In this document: in pieces, positions 52,469 through 62,692 of the stretch | Numbering within the stretch: position 1 is the first letter of the stretch | How the letters are laid out: every line of letters starts with the position of its first letter | Source: Alphaproteobacteria bacterium | GTDB taxonomy: Bacteria > Myxococcota_A > UBA796 > UBA2385 | Assembly: GCA_020632755.1 (NCBI GenBank) | Contig: JACKEY010000005.1 | Span: forward strand, 186,001 to 250,000 | Length of the DNA: 64,000 nt | Reading direction: 5' to 3' | The notes under the pieces: model-generated | What the model was told of the DNA's origin: nothing | The model's input: only the letters and a program-made list of their open reading frames with translations | Database searches by the model: none | Translations under genes and position numbers: made by a program

Positions 52469-55400
52469 GCCGCAGCCGGCCCGCGTGGGTGCCCCGGTGC
52501 GTCCTGCTGCTGGCGGGGGCGCTGGCCTGCGCGCCGGTCGCCCGGGGCCAGGAGCCCGACGTCGCCGACGTCCCCGACGCGCTCCCCGCCACCGAGGACC
52601 CACCGCTCGAGCCGATCGACATGCCCGGGGGAGAGACCTGGTACGTGGGCCTGCCCGTGTCCCAGGTCACGCTGGAGGCGCCCCAGGGAGGGCTGCCGCG
52701 CGAGAACCTCGAGCCCCTGTTGCGGGTCCGGCAGGGCGAGATCTTCGACCGCGGCGCCGTCCGCCAGGACATCGCCCTGTTGCTGCGGGCCGGCGCCTTC
52801 GCCGCGGTCGAGGCCCACGCCGAGCCGTGGATCACCTTCGGTCCGGACGGCGAGCCGGTGCCAGCCGTCCAGCTGGCCTACCGCGTCTGGCCGTCGCCGC
52901 GGATCGACCACATCGACCTGGAGACGCCGCGGGGCGCGGTGCGCCGCACCGCCAGCGAGGCGCTGGACCTCGGCCGCGGCGAGGCGTTCTTCCCCGCGCG
53001 GGACCGGGCGCCGGCCGAGCGACGCGTCCAGGAAGCGCTGGTGGCCGCCGGCTGGCCCGACGCCGTCGTGAGCCTGGACGTGGTCGACGATGGACCCGGA
53101 CAGCTGGACCTCGTGCTCACCGTCGACCCGGGCCCGCCGCGCACCCTGGCCCGCGTGAGCGTGTCGCCGACCCTGCCGCTCGCCGCCAAGGAGGTCCGGC
53201 GGCAGCTTCGGCACGAGGTCGGGCTGCGCCCCGGCCGCCGGATCTCGGACGTCGCCGCCCGCGACGCCCGCCAGGCGGTCACCGGCCTGCTCGCGGCCAA
53301 GGGCTTCCTGGACCCGCGGGTCAACCTGCTGTTCAGCCCGGAAGGCGGCGAGGGGGCCGAGGTCCTGGCCGTGCTCGGCGAGGCCGGCGCTCGGACCGAG
53401 GTCGTGGCCATCGGGCGCGGCGCCCCGGCGCCCCAGCGCCTGCCGGAGATCCTGGGCCTGACGTCCGGCACCCGCCTGACCGAGGGCATGGTCGAAGAAG
53501 CCGAGTCCGAGCTTCGGCGGTGGTTCCAGGCGCGGGGCCGCTACCAGGTCGAGGTCCGATCGCGGGTCGAGCGGGCGGACGAAGACGCGCTGCTGATCCT
53601 GGAGGTCGACCGCGGCCCGCTGCACCGGGTCCGGCGCACCGAGGTCGAGGGGGCCGAGGTGTTCGACGGGGACACCCTGGCGCGGGCCCTGCGCGAGGCG
53701 GCCCCCGACAGCCTGGGGCGGCGCGTCGTCGTCGACGAGGCGTTGCCGTCGGCCAGCCGGGCCATCGAGGAGGTGTACCGGGGCGCCGGCCGCCTGTCGG
53801 CCGACGCGACCCTGGAGGTCGAGCGCCAGGGCAAGGCCCGCTGGCGGCCGCCGTTCAAGCGCGTGGTGCCGCTCACGCTGCGCCTGACCGTGGACGAAGG
53901 GGCAGCGACCACCCTGACGTCGTTGTGGGCGGACGGGCTGCAGGACGCCCAGGCCGGGGGGGGCGCCATGGCCCGCGTCGAGCTGGCCCGCGAGCAGCTG
54001 GTGGGTGGCCCCTACCTGCCGGGCAGCATCGACACCCTGCGCCAGGACCTGCTGCGCGGCCTGCGGGGCCAGGGCTACCTGTCCGCCGACGTCCAGGTCG
54101 AGACCCGGGTCTCGGACGGCAGGGCGGACGTGCGCATGCAGGTCCAGCCCGGCCAGCAGGTGCGCCTGCGCAGCGTGCTCATCCAGGGCAACCGCCGGAC
54201 CCGTCGGGCGGTCATCGCCCGCGAGCTGGCCGTCGAGCTGGGCCAGCCGGTGACCGTCGACGCGCTGGAAGAGACCCGCCGGCGCCTGTACGACCTCGAT
54301 CTGTTCCGCGTCGTCACCCTGGAGCTCGTCGGCGAGGACGACCGGGCCCGCGATCTCATCGTGCGGGTCGAAGAACGCGCGCCGGTCCTGTTCGAGGTCG
54401 GCGGCGGCATCGCGACCGACCGCGGCATCCTGGCCCGCGGGCGCCTGGCGCACCGCAACATCGGCGGCCTGGGGCACCGCGCCAGCCTGCTCGGCCAGGC
54501 CGGCTACGCCTGGAGCGGCGACAGCTGGAGCCTGGACACCCTGAGCCCCGAGTGGTCGGCCGGCGTGCGCTACGAAGCGCCGAACCTGCCGGCCCGCGGC
54601 CAGCGGCTGGTGCTCGAGGGCATCCTGCGCGAAGAGACCCAGGCGCCCACCTGGCGGCTGGCCGAGTCGGGCTTCTCGGCGGGCGTCCAGGTCCGGCTGG
54701 GCGAAGGCAGCGACGCCTACCTGGCCTATGCCGGCCGCTGGCGGCAGCTCGAGGACATCGATCCCGGCGCCCTGGTCGGCGGGGATCCCTGGCTCGATGT
54801 GCTGGGCATGGCCGGGCCCCGCGACGACGTGCCGACCCTGCTGTCCGACCACCGCTTCGTGTCCGGCCCCGAGCTGACCGTGATCCTCGACCGCCGCGAC
54901 GACGCCATCGATCCGCGGGTCGGCTGGAAGGGCCGCGGCAAGCTGTCGGTGTGGGACGGTCTGGCCGGCGGCCCCGCGACCGTCCGCGCCGAGGCGCGCC
55001 TCGACGACCTGCTCCCCCTCGGCCCGCTGACCCTCGCCTCGAGCCTGCAGGGCGGCGTGGGCTTCGCCGGCGGCACCGACGCCACCCTGGGGGTGGAAGA
55101 CCGGTTCACCCTGGGCGGCTCGGGCTCGCTGCGGGGCTTCCAGCCCGACGTGGTCGGCCCCGCCAACCGGGTGCGCCGCTCGCTCCAGGGCCTGCCCGAC
55201 GAGCTCGAGCCACTCGTCCGCGGCACCGCCCTCGCCGACGCGCCCACCCACTGGACCTCCACCGGCGGCGACGCCATGCTCGCCCTGTCCCTCGAGCTGC
55301 GCACGCCGCTGTCGACCCTGGGGCTCGGCGACCTCGACGACATCTGGCTGGTCACCTTCACCGACGCCGGCCGCGTCGGCTTCCTGGCCCCGGTGGCCGA

Positions 55401-55575
55401 CACCACCAGCCAGTCGTCGGGCCTCGATCCGCTGTTCCGCTACAGCGTCGGCGGCGGCATCCGGCTCGCGACGCCCGTCGGGCCCACGGCGCTGGTGGTC
55501 GGCGTGAACCCGCACCGCCTGACCGAGCGCGACGAGCCCGCCGCCATCGTGCACTTCACCCTGGGCGAGCTGTAG
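52465..55575 (+). CDS. Omp85-family outer membrane protein (TamA/BamA-like) with long POTRA region
   Basis: 1036 residues from the GTG at 52465. Signal peptide (ACAPVARG), then about 600 residues with about six POTRA-like units (each ends GxY or GxL-type strand, e.g. RRWFQARGRYQVEV, LLRGLRGQGYLSADV, RRLYDLDLFRVVTLELVG), then a 16-strand barrel (FRFEVGGGI-like VLFEVGGGIATDRG, YEAPNLPARGQRLVL, ending VGVNPHRLTERDEPAAIVHFTLGEL). TamA usually has three POTRA units and BamA five. Coupled to tamB, so it is most likely the TamA partner of this organism. Confidence 0.9.
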   Translation: MSRSRPAWVPRCVLLLAGALACAPVARGQEPDVADVPDALPATEDPPLEPIDMPGGETWYVGLPVSQVTLEAPQGGLPRENLEPLLRVRQGEIFDRGAVRQDIALLLRAGAFAAVEAHAEPWITFGPDGEPVPAVQLAYRVWPSPRIDHIDLETPRGAVRRTASEALDLGRGEAFFPARDRAPAERRVQEALVAAGWPDAVVSLDVVDDGPGQLDLVLTVDPGPPRTLARVSVSPTLPLAAKEVRRQLRHEVGLRPGRRISDVAARDARQAVTGLLAAKGFLDPRVNLLFSPEGGEGAEVLAVLGEAGARTEVVAIGRGAPAPQRLPEILGLTSGTRLTEGMVEEAESELRRWFQARGRYQVEVRSRVERADEDALLILEVDRGPLHRVRRTEVEGAEVFDGDTLARALREAAPDSLGRRVVVDEALPSASRAIEEVYRGAGRLSADATLEVERQGKARWRPPFKRVVPLTLRLTVDEGAATTLTSLWADGLQDAQAGGGAMARVELAREQLVGGPYLPGSIDTLRQDLLRGLRGQGYLSADVQVETRVSDGRADVRMQVQPGQQVRLRSVLIQGNRRTRRAVIARELAVELGQPVTVDALEETRRRLYDLDLFRVVTLELVGEDDRARDLIVRVEERAPVLFEVGGGIATDRGILARGRLAHRNIGGLGHRASLLGQAGYAWSGDSWSLDTLSPEWSAGVRYEAPNLPARGQRLVLEGILREETQAPTWRLAESGFSAGVQVRLGEGSDAYLAYAGRWRQLEDIDPGALVGGDPWLDVLGMAGPRDDVPTLLSDHRFVSGPELTVILDRRDDAIDPRVGWKGRGKLSVWDGLAGGPATVRAEARLDDLLPLGPLTLASSLQGGVGFAGGTDATLGVEDRFTLGGSGSLRGFQPDVVGPANRVRRSLQGLPDELEPLVRGTALADAPTHWTSTGGDAMLALSLELRTPLSTLGLGDLDDIWLVTFTDAGRVGFLAPVADTTSQSSGLDPLFRYSVGGGIRLATPVGPTALVVGVNPHRLTERDEPAAIVHFTLGEL

Positions 55576-55596
55576 GCCCGTCCCTGAGTGCGTCGG

Positions 55597-56505
55597 TCAC
55601 TCGGCCAGCAGCCCGTGGCGCACGCCGCCGTCGCTGACCAGCATGCTCTCGCGGCGCAGCGATGTGAGCACGGTCTCCAGCACCACCGCCCCGGCCAGCA
55701 GGTAGTCCGCCCGGGCCGGCTCGACGGCCGCCCACTCCCGGCGCTCGGCGGCGCTGCTGGCCAGCAATCGGTCGGTCCACCGGCGCAGGTCGGCCCGACG
55801 CAGCCGGCTGCCGTGCACCGCGTCCCGGTCCCACGCCGTCAGGCCCAGGTTCATCGCCGACAGGCTGGTCGCCGTGCCGGCCACGCCGACGACCGACCGG
55901 GCGTGGTGGTCGGGGGTCAGCACCGCGCAGGCGTCCTGGACGGCCTCGCGCAGCCGGCCCAGGTCGCGCGGGTCGTAGCGATCGAAGCCCTCGCCGAAGA
56001 AGGCCTCGGTCAGGCGGACCGCGCCGATCTCCATGCTGGTGCGGAAGGCCAGCCGCTCGCCCTCGCCGACCACCACCTCGGTGCTGCCGCCGCCCAGGTC
56101 GACCACGGCGACGCTGCCCAGGGGCAGGGGCACGCCGTCCAGGGCGCCGAGCCACGTCAGGCGCGCTTCCTCGGGGCCCGAGATCACCTCGATCCGCAGC
56201 CCGGTGCGCTCCAGCACGCGCTGGAAGAAGGTGTCGGCGTTCAGCGCCCGCCGCGCCGCGCTGGTCGCCACCGCCCGGACGTCCGCGGCCGGGACCCCGT
56301 GGGCCAGCGCCGCCTGCGCATAGCGGGCCAGCACCTCGACCGCGGCGTCCATCCGGTCGGGGCGGAACAGACCCCGGTCCCCCAGGCCCCGCCCCAGCCC
56401 GACCACGGTCGCTTCGTCGTGCAGGGTGTCGCCCGAGGGACTGCGGACCAGGAGGAGGAGGGAGTTGCTGCCGATGTCGATGGCGGCGCGCGGCTGCGGC
56501 GTCAT
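55597..56505 (-). CDS. ppx: Ppx/GppA family phosphatase (exopolyphosphatase-like)
   Basis: 302 residues from the ATG at 56505, placing AAIDIGSNSLLLL at the N-terminus; an upstream ATG at 56580 would overlap tolB. VATSAARRALN, GPEEARLTWLGAL and VVDLGGGSTEVV are the sugar-kinase/actin-fold motifs of Ppx/GppA. It hydrolyses polyphosphate or pppGpp. The C-terminal HD domain of the long Ppx type is missing, as in the short bacterial forms. It follows tolB by 31 bases; it is convergent with the Omp85 gene (21 bases apart). Confidence 0.93.
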   Translation of the reverse strand: MTPQPRAAIDIGSNSLLLLVRSPSGDTLHDEATVVGLGRGLGDRGLFRPDRMDAAVEVLARYAQAALAHGVPAADVRAVATSAARRALNADTFFQRVLERTGLRIEVISGPEEARLTWLGALDGVPLPLGSVAVVDLGGGSTEVVVGEGERLAFRTSMEIGAVRLTEAFFGEGFDRYDPRDLGRLREAVQDACAVLTPDHHARSVVGVAGTATSLSAMNLGLTAWDRDAVHGSRLRRADLRRWTDRLLASSAAERREWAAVEPARADYLLAGAVVLETVLTSLRRESMLVSDGGVRHGLLAE

Positions 56506-56536
56506 GCGGACCTGCGGGGAGGAGGAGGAGGGCGCG

Positions 56537-57856
56537 CTACCAGGTGAGGGCAGGGGACCAGGACGGGTTGGTGTAGCCACCCTTGCCGGTGGTGAGCTGG
56601 ACCTGGTGGGTGCCGTCCGCGGTGCTCATCCAGATGTGGCTGCTGCCCGAGCGGGTCGACGAGAAGGCGACGTATTCGCCGTCGGGGCTCCACGACGGGT
56701 CCTCGTTGTCGCCCTGGCCCTGGGTCAGGCGCGTCAGGCCCGTGCCGTCGAGCCGCACGGTGAACACGTCGAACACGCCGTCCCGGCTCACGAAGGCCAG
56801 CCGGTCGCCCTTGGGGGACCAGCTGGGATCCACGTTGTGGCCGCCCTGGAAGGTGACGCGTCGGGCGCCGCTGCCGTCGGCGCTGGCGACGTAGATCTGC
56901 GCGCCACCGCCCCGCTCGCTGACGAAGGCGACCTTGCTGCCGTCGGGGCTCCAGCAGGGGCTGCTGTCGATGCCGGCGGCCTTGGTGACCCGGGTGGACA
57001 CCGCGCCGTTCTTGGCGTCGATGGTGTACACGTCGGGATCGCCGTTGGGCGCCATGGTCAGGGCGATCCGGTCGCCCAGGGGGCTCCAGGCCGCGCCGCT
57101 GTTGATGCCGGTGCGCGCCGACAGCCGGGTGATGCGTCCGCCCGACAGGTCGGCGACGTACAGATCGGGGTTGCCGGCGGCGTAGCTCGTGAACGCCAGC
57201 CGGGTGCCCGTCGGGTCCCAGGTCGGCGCCAGGTTGATGCTGCCGTTCTTCGTGATGCGGGTCAGCCCGTAGCCGTCGAAGTCGACGACGTAGATCTCCT
57301 TGTTGCCCGAGAAGCTGCCGGCGCAGGCGAAGCGGCTGGCGAAGGGGGCCGGGCGGCCGGTGATGCGCAGCACGATCTCGCCGGCGACCTTGTGGGCCAG
57401 GCTGCGCCAGGCGCTGGCGTCGGCGGTGAAGGCCTTGGCGCCCAGCTTGCGGCGCCCGCCCACGTCGTAGACCCAGGCTTCGGCCCGCAGGCCCTTGCCG
57501 TCGGGCTGCAGCACGATCTTGCCCAGGCCCACCGCACCGGGGACGTCCCAGTCCTCGAAGGCGAACTCGCCGGGCTTCACGCCCGTGCCGCCCGGCTCGA
57601 TGTGGGCGGCTTCCTCGATCATCCGGAACCAGCCCGACAGCTCCAGGTCGCGCCGGACCACCTCGTAGAACTCGGCGCTCTCGCTGGCGCCGCCGATCGG
57701 GCGGGCGACGGCGAGCGGCGTCTTGTTGCCGCCGGGGCTGCCGATGCTCAGCAGGATGGTCTGGTCCTGGGCGCGCCCGCTGCGGGGCAGGGCCAGGGCG
57801 GCGGTGCCGGCCAGCATGCCGCCCAGCAGGCGGCGGCGATCGATGCGGCTGTGCAT
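56537..57856 (-). CDS. tolB: TolB, Tol system periplasmic propeller protein
   Basis: 439 residues. A likely Tat signal (DRRRLLGG then LAGTAALALPRSGRAQ) precedes an N-terminal domain and a six-bladed beta-propeller with TolB repeats: PTWDPTGTRLAFTSY, AAWSPLGDRIAL, PCWSPDGSKVAFVS, PSWSPKGDRLAFVS, PSWSPDGEYVAFSS. TolB links TolA to Pal at the cell division site. Most TolB proteins use Sec; a twin-arginine signal is unusual but occurs. Pal is not next to it. Confidence 0.93.
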   Translation of the reverse strand: MHSRIDRRRLLGGMLAGTAALALPRSGRAQDQTILLSIGSPGGNKTPLAVARPIGGASESAEFYEVVRRDLELSGWFRMIEEAAHIEPGGTGVKPGEFAFEDWDVPGAVGLGKIVLQPDGKGLRAEAWVYDVGGRRKLGAKAFTADASAWRSLAHKVAGEIVLRITGRPAPFASRFACAGSFSGNKEIYVVDFDGYGLTRITKNGSINLAPTWDPTGTRLAFTSYAAGNPDLYVADLSGGRITRLSARTGINSGAAWSPLGDRIALTMAPNGDPDVYTIDAKNGAVSTRVTKAAGIDSSPCWSPDGSKVAFVSERGGGAQIYVASADGSGARRVTFQGGHNVDPSWSPKGDRLAFVSRDGVFDVFTVRLDGTGLTRLTQGQGDNEDPSWSPDGEYVAFSSTRSGSSHIWMSTADGTHQVQLTTGKGGYTNPSWSPALTW

Positions 57857-57869
57857 GGCTGTCTCCTCT

Positions 57870-58697
57870 TCAGCGCTTGGCGCCGGCCGGGAATTCCATC
57901 ACCACGCCCTTGGTGGTGCTGCCCCGCCACTTCTCGGGCGGAGGCGGGACGCGGCCCGTCTTCATCACGGCCATGATGGCCGAGCGGTCGAAGCCGGAGT
58001 CGCCCGTGCCCTTGTACACCTGGGGCTTGCCGAGCTTTCCGTCGGGTCCGACCGGCACGACCAGGTACACGACGTAGTCGGGGTGGCCGGCGACCGTGGC
58101 CGGCAGCGGGGTCCAGTTGGCGCGCAGGGCCTCTTCGGCCTGGACCTTCCAGCGGGCCAGCTCGGGATCGTTGATGCCGTCGCCGCCCGGCCCGAAGATC
58201 GCCTCGTCGATGGACACCCCGTCGGGGCTGGTCCGCGGCCGGTCGGTGTCGCCGAGGGGTGCGTTCGGGTCCTTGACCAGGGCCTCGCGGCGGGCCGAGT
58301 TCAAGAGCGCCTCGCGGGCGTCGGTGCGGTCCTTGGTCGTGCCCTTGCGCGGCTCGTCCTTCTGCAGCGACATGTCACTGGCGTTGGGGACCGGCTTCGC
58401 GGCGTCGGCCTGGCCCTTGGGGGCTTCGGCGACGGGCTCGGGCGGGGCTTCCTTGGCGGCGACCGGGTTGTCGGGGGTGCGGCTCGGCTTGTCGGGCAGG
58501 CGTCCGGTCTGCTTGGGCAGCGCGACCGCCGACACCCGCATCACGTTGTCGGGGTTCACCAGGGGCGGCTCGCCGGCGCAGCTGCCGCACTGGGCCAGGA
58601 AGATCAGCAGGGCCAGCAGCACGTGCAGGGCGACGCTGGCCGGCACCTCCCAGGTGATCCGCTCCTTCTTGCGCCCTTGGACCGCGATGCTCGCCAC
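57870..58697 (-). CDS. tolA: TolA/TonB-type energy transducer
   Basis: 275 residues from a GTG touching the tolR stop. Transmembrane helix at about 22-40 (VALHVLLALLIFLAQ), Pro/Ala/Lys-rich rigid spacer (45-170) and a C-terminal TonB-like domain (about 185-275: VVYLVVPVGPDGKLGKPQV, FDRSAIMAVMKTGRVPPPP). It spans the periplasm and couples the TolQR motor to TolB/Pal. The fold is clear; TolA versus TonB cannot be split by sequence alone, but tolB next door favours TolA. Confidence 0.85.
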   Translation of the reverse strand: MASIAVQGRKKERITWEVPASVALHVLLALLIFLAQCGSCAGEPPLVNPDNVMRVSAVALPKQTGRLPDKPSRTPDNPVAAKEAPPEPVAEAPKGQADAAKPVPNASDMSLQKDEPRKGTTKDRTDAREALLNSARREALVKDPNAPLGDTDRPRTSPDGVSIDEAIFGPGGDGINDPELARWKVQAEEALRANWTPLPATVAGHPDYVVYLVVPVGPDGKLGKPQVYKGTGDSGFDRSAIMAVMKTGRVPPPPEKWRGSTTKGVVMEFPAGAKR

Positions 58698-59117
58698 TCA
58701 GCCCTCCGAGCCGGGTTGGGTCACCATGCCCATGCGGGCGATGCCCGCCTGGGTGCACATCGCCAGCAGCTGGGCGACCTTCTCGTAGGGCACCTGCCCG
58801 TCCGCCTTCAGGAACACGTCCTGATCGGGATTGTTCCGGGCGATGGCCTCGAGCTTGGGCCCGAGCTCGTCGATCGTGAACTCGTGCTCGTTGATGTAGT
58901 ACTTGCCGTCGGCGGTCACCGACAGCACGAGCTGGTCGTCGGGATCGGTCGGCAGCGCCGGCGCGTCGGCGTGCGGCAGCTCGACCTGCATGCCCGTGGT
59001 CATCATCGGGGCGGTCACCATGAAGATGATCAGCAGGACCAGCATCACGTCCACGAAGGGCGTGACGTTGATCTCCGACATCATGCCGCCAGAGTCGCCG
59101 CCGGTGCTCATGCCCAT
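58698..59117 (-). CDS. tolR: TolR/ExbD-type biopolymer transport protein
   Basis: 139 residues. SEINVTPFVDVMLVLLIIFMV carries the conserved membrane Asp (near D23), the proton-path residue of ExbD/TolR. A periplasmic domain follows (LVLSVTADGKYYINEHEF, DVFLKADGQVPYEKVAQLLA). Partner of TolQ; genes are 3 bases apart. Confidence 0.95.
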   Translation of the reverse strand: MGMSTGGDSGGMMSEINVTPFVDVMLVLLIIFMVTAPMMTTGMQVELPHADAPALPTDPDDQLVLSVTADGKYYINEHEFTIDELGPKLEAIARNNPDQDVFLKADGQVPYEKVAQLLAMCTQAGIARMGMVTQPGSEG

Positions 59118-59120
59118 GGC

Positions 59121-59861
<741 letters not shown>

Positions 59862-60008
59862 GGAAGCTCCGGGAGGAGGTGTGGGACACCGCGGGAGCGT
59901 GGCGGTGCGACCGGGGGATGAGAAGGGAGGAGGGGAGGAGGAGGACGCGGCCCGAGGGAGGGGAGGGCCGGCAGGTGTGCCCGGGCCAGTGCGCCCAGGC
60001 AGGTGCGC

Positions 60009-60884
60009 TCAGGCGCTGGTGTTGCTGGCCCGCTCGCCGGACCAGCCGGACATGCCTTCGCCGACCACGTAGACCTCGCTGGCGCCGATCGACGCCATGA
60101 ACTCGGCCGCCTGGGCAGCGGCGCCGCCGGACTGGTCCACGAAGATGAGGTGGGTGGTCTGACCGAGCTCCTGGTAGCGGTGCGGCAGCTCGTCGACGGG
60201 CAGGTGCACGGCCATCGGGGCGTGGTCGGCGTCGAACTCGGACCGGGTGCGCACGTCGACCAGCTTGAAGCTGTCGTCGTCGGCCAGCATGTCGAGGGCC
60301 TTCTGGCTGTCGACCTCGACCACGCGCCAGGACTCGCTGCCGGGGTCGCGCACGCCGGTGAACCCTGCGGCTTCCTGCTGCTGCGCCTCCGGCACGTCCT
60401 TGCCCTCGAGCGAGGCCACGGTCGAGAGCGCGGTCTGCACGTCGACCAGCCCGTGTTCCGAGAAGGCCACGCGGCCTTGCTTGTCGATGATCACGACGGC
60501 GGGGCGGCTGTAGGGGCGGACCCGGCCGGAGCAGCCGAACTTGCGGGACTCGACGGCGAAGGGGTCGTAGAGCAGGAAGAACTCCAGCCCGAGCTCGGCC
60601 CGGAACTCGCGCAGGCGGTCCGTGCGGAAGGTGCTGACGCCGAACACCACCGTGTCGAGGTCCTCGAAGCCGTCCAGCCGGGCGTCGTAGGACTTCAGGA
60701 AGGCGTCGGTGGCGTCGTCGGCGGTGCTGCGGAAGAACAGCAGCACCACGTTGAGGTGGTCCCGGAAGTCCGGGAGCTTGATCCAGGTGCCTTCGTCGGC
60801 GGTCAGCGACAGCTCGGGCGCGGTCTCGCCGACGGCGACGGGGCGCATCAGGAGCGTGTTCTTCAGGAGCGAGCGCAGCGGCAT
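60009..60884 (-). CDS. Peroxiredoxin-like/rhodanese-like fusion lacking catalytic cysteines
   Basis: 291 residues. Residues 15-155 follow the thioredoxin/AhpC-TSA fold (VGETAPELSL, WIKLPDF-DHLNVVLLFFRS, GVSTFRTDRLREFRAELGLEFFLLYDP, PYSRPAVVIIDKQGRV). The position of the peroxidatic Cys (after LLFFRSTADDAT) has no Cys. Residues 180-290 follow the rhodanese fold (KLVDVRTRSEFDADHAPMA, HLPVDEL), but the active-site Cys is Asp (IFVDQSGG). The whole protein has only one Cys, C118. So it has lost both expected activities and may bind a ligand or partner instead. Unlinked to tolQ in operon terms (147-base gap). Confidence 0.8.
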   Translation of the reverse strand: MPLRSLLKNTLLMRPVAVGETAPELSLTADEGTWIKLPDFRDHLNVVLLFFRSTADDATDAFLKSYDARLDGFEDLDTVVFGVSTFRTDRLREFRAELGLEFFLLYDPFAVESRKFGCSGRVRPYSRPAVVIIDKQGRVAFSEHGLVDVQTALSTVASLEGKDVPEAQQQEAAGFTGVRDPGSESWRVVEVDSQKALDMLADDDSFKLVDVRTRSEFDADHAPMAVHLPVDELPHRYQELGQTTHLIFVDQSGGAAAQAAEFMASIGASEVYVVGEGMSGWSGERASNTSA

Positions 60885-61020
60885 GGAGCATCCGGACGGT
60901 GCGGGCGGGGGCGCGTCGGGGCGCCGGGCATGCCGGTGCGAGGGCGCACGAGGCAGCAGGGTTTCCGTGCACCGCGCTTAGCGCAATCCGACGCAGCCCG
61001 GCAACCGGGGGGACACCCGC

Positions 61021-61755
61021 TCAGCCTGCGCCGTCGATCTCGACGACGTCGAGCACATCGTCGCTCGCCACCAGGTCCCCCTGGAAGGCGCGCCCGTAGA
61101 CCTTCTGCATGCGCTCGCCCTGGCCCAGCAGGGCCCGCCGCGCGCCGATCGCCCCGATGGTCGTCCCGAAGCCGGGGATCAGCCGCCCGACGCGCTTCCC
61201 GACGAGCGCCAGGGCCTGCTTCGCCGCGGCGCCGGCCAGCTTGCGACCCCGGTCCCGCAGGGTCGCGTCCTCCCGGGCCGGCAGGCGGCTGCGGATCACC
61301 TCGGGCAGCTCGCGGATCCGCAGGCCCACCGCGCCCTCGGCCGGCAGCTCGACCTCGAAGCCCTCGGCCAGGGCCCGGGCCAGCAGGATGCGTCCGTGGT
61401 CGGTCTCGGGGTCGAAGCCGTAGACCACGGCCAGCCGCTGGGCCAGCCGCAGGCTCTGCACCAGGGCGGCGGCGACCTCGGGCGGCACGGACAGCAGGCC
61501 GCCGAAGCTGCCGGCAGCCCCACGCGCTGCGGCCAGCCGGGACGCCCTCCGGGTGAGCTGGCTGGCGCTCTCGTCCAGCAGCATGCGGTCGGGGTGTCGC
61601 CCCGTCTGCGGGTCCCAGCGGTGCAGCCCGTCCCGATCGAGCTCGGCGCGGATCGCGGCGGTCTCCAGGCTGGCCGCCTGGTAGACGGCGGGCAACAGGC
61701 CGTCGTCCAGGCGGTCGCCCAGCGCGTCGATCAGCTCTTGCAGGGGGCTCGGCAC
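61021..61755 (-). CDS. EcsC family protein
   Basis: 244 residues from a GTG. ARGAAGSFGGLLSVPPEVAAALVQSLRLAQRLAVVYGFD-type sequence and GKRVGRLIPGFGTTIGAIGARR match EcsC, a family first named from Bacillus; its function is not established. The N-terminal part is helical. It follows the MBL hydrolase gene by 6 bases on the - strand, so the two are probably one operon. Confidence 0.75.
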   Translation of the reverse strand: MPSPLQELIDALGDRLDDGLLPAVYQAASLETAAIRAELDRDGLHRWDPQTGRHPDRMLLDESASQLTRRASRLAAARGAAGSFGGLLSVPPEVAAALVQSLRLAQRLAVVYGFDPETDHGRILLARALAEGFEVELPAEGAVGLRIRELPEVIRSRLPAREDATLRDRGRKLAGAAAKQALALVGKRVGRLIPGFGTTIGAIGARRALLGQGERMQKVYGRAFQGDLVASDDVLDVVEIDGAG

Positions 61756-61761
61756 GGGGCC

Positions 61762-62667
61762 TCAGGCCTGGACCTCGACCAGGGCGGCCTGGTCGTGGGT
61801 GCTGCCGAACCGGCCCCGCTCGTCGCAGGTGATCCGGGCCATGGCGCAGGCGTCGTCGTGGGTGAAGAACAGCCGGCCGCCGGCCTGCACCAGGTGGTCG
61901 AGCAGGCGGATCTTCTCGTCGAGGAGCAGCTCGGGGTAGCGGTCGTAGCCCATGTGGATCGACCGGTGGACCCAGGGGCGGCCGGGCACCAGATCCCCGC
62001 CGAACACCACCGGGCCCTGGGTGCCCTGGATCTCCGCCAGCAACAGCCCCGGCGTGTGGCCGTAGCTGACGTGCAGCCGCCAGTCGGAGCCCAGGGTGAC
62101 GCTCTGCGCGGGGGCGAGCACCATCGGAGCGTCGGCGGTGGGCTCGGGATGGTCCACGATCTCCAGGCGGCCGCTCTGCTCGAGCAGGTCGGGCAGCTCG
62201 GGGATGAAGCTGGCCTGGTCGCGACCGTGGGGGTGCTTCGCCCGCTCCCAGGCCGCGCGGCCGACGATGAAGGTCGCGCGGTCGAACAGCAGGCGCGGGG
62301 CCTTGCCGTCTTCCCAGGCCGACAGCAGGCCGCCGGCGTGGTCGAAGTGCAGGTGGGACAGCAGCACCACGTCGATGTCGCCGGGCGTCAGGCCGCGCTC
62401 GGCCAGGCTGGCCAGCAGCACGTGGCGGTCCTCGACCACGCCGTAGCGCTCGCGCAGCGCGGGGGGGAAGAACGCGCCGATGCCCGTCTCGAGCAGGATC
62501 TTCCGCTGCCCGTCGTCCACCAGCAGGGCCCGGCAGGCCAGGTCGATGCGGTTCTTCTCGTCCGGCGGCGCCCAGCGCTCCCAGAGGGCCCGCGGGGCGT
62601 GGCCGAACATGGCGCCGCCGTCGAGCTTCTGTCGGTTGCCCATGATGGAGCTGAGGGTGAACGGCAC
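61762..62667 (-). CDS. MBL-fold metallohydrolase (lactonase-like)
   Basis: 301 residues from a [23 protein letters not shown] (zinc ligands H, H, D, H near 105-111), [10 protein letters not shown], and [10 protein letters not shown] with THDDACAMA complete the metal site. The sequence pattern ([20 protein letters not shown]) is that of AHL-lactonase/paraoxonase-like MBL proteins, which open lactone rings or hydrolyse esters. Substrate unknown; the start is fixed by the family pattern MPFTL near the first strand. Confidence 0.85.
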   Translation of the reverse strand: MPFTLSSIMGNRQKLDGGAMFGHAPRALWERWAPPDEKNRIDLACRALLVDDGQRKILLETGIGAFFPPALRERYGVVEDRHVLLASLAERGLTPGDIDVVLLSHLHFDHAGGLLSAWEDGKAPRLLFDRATFIVGRAAWERAKHPHGRDQASFIPELPDLLEQSGRLEIVDHPEPTADAPMVLAPAQSVTLGSDWRLHVSYGHTPGLLLAEIQGTQGPVVFGGDLVPGRPWVHRSIHMGYDRYPELLLDEKIRLLDHLVQAGGRLFFTHDDACAMARITCDERGRFGSTHDQAALVEVQA

Positions 62668-62692
62668 GGCGGCGTCCCAGGGGAGGAGGGGA

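Noticed and set aside
48293..52603. 1436-codon open frame on the - strand opposite tamB
   Set aside because: Its translation is rich in Gly, Gln, Arg, His and Val without a hydrophobic core or family motif; it is a shadow of the GC-rich tamB codons. tamB on the + strand has clear family signatures.
55576..55596. Hidden gene or terminator between the Omp85 and ppx genes
   Set aside because: Only about 20 bases separate the two stop codons and no hairpin with a T-run is visible.
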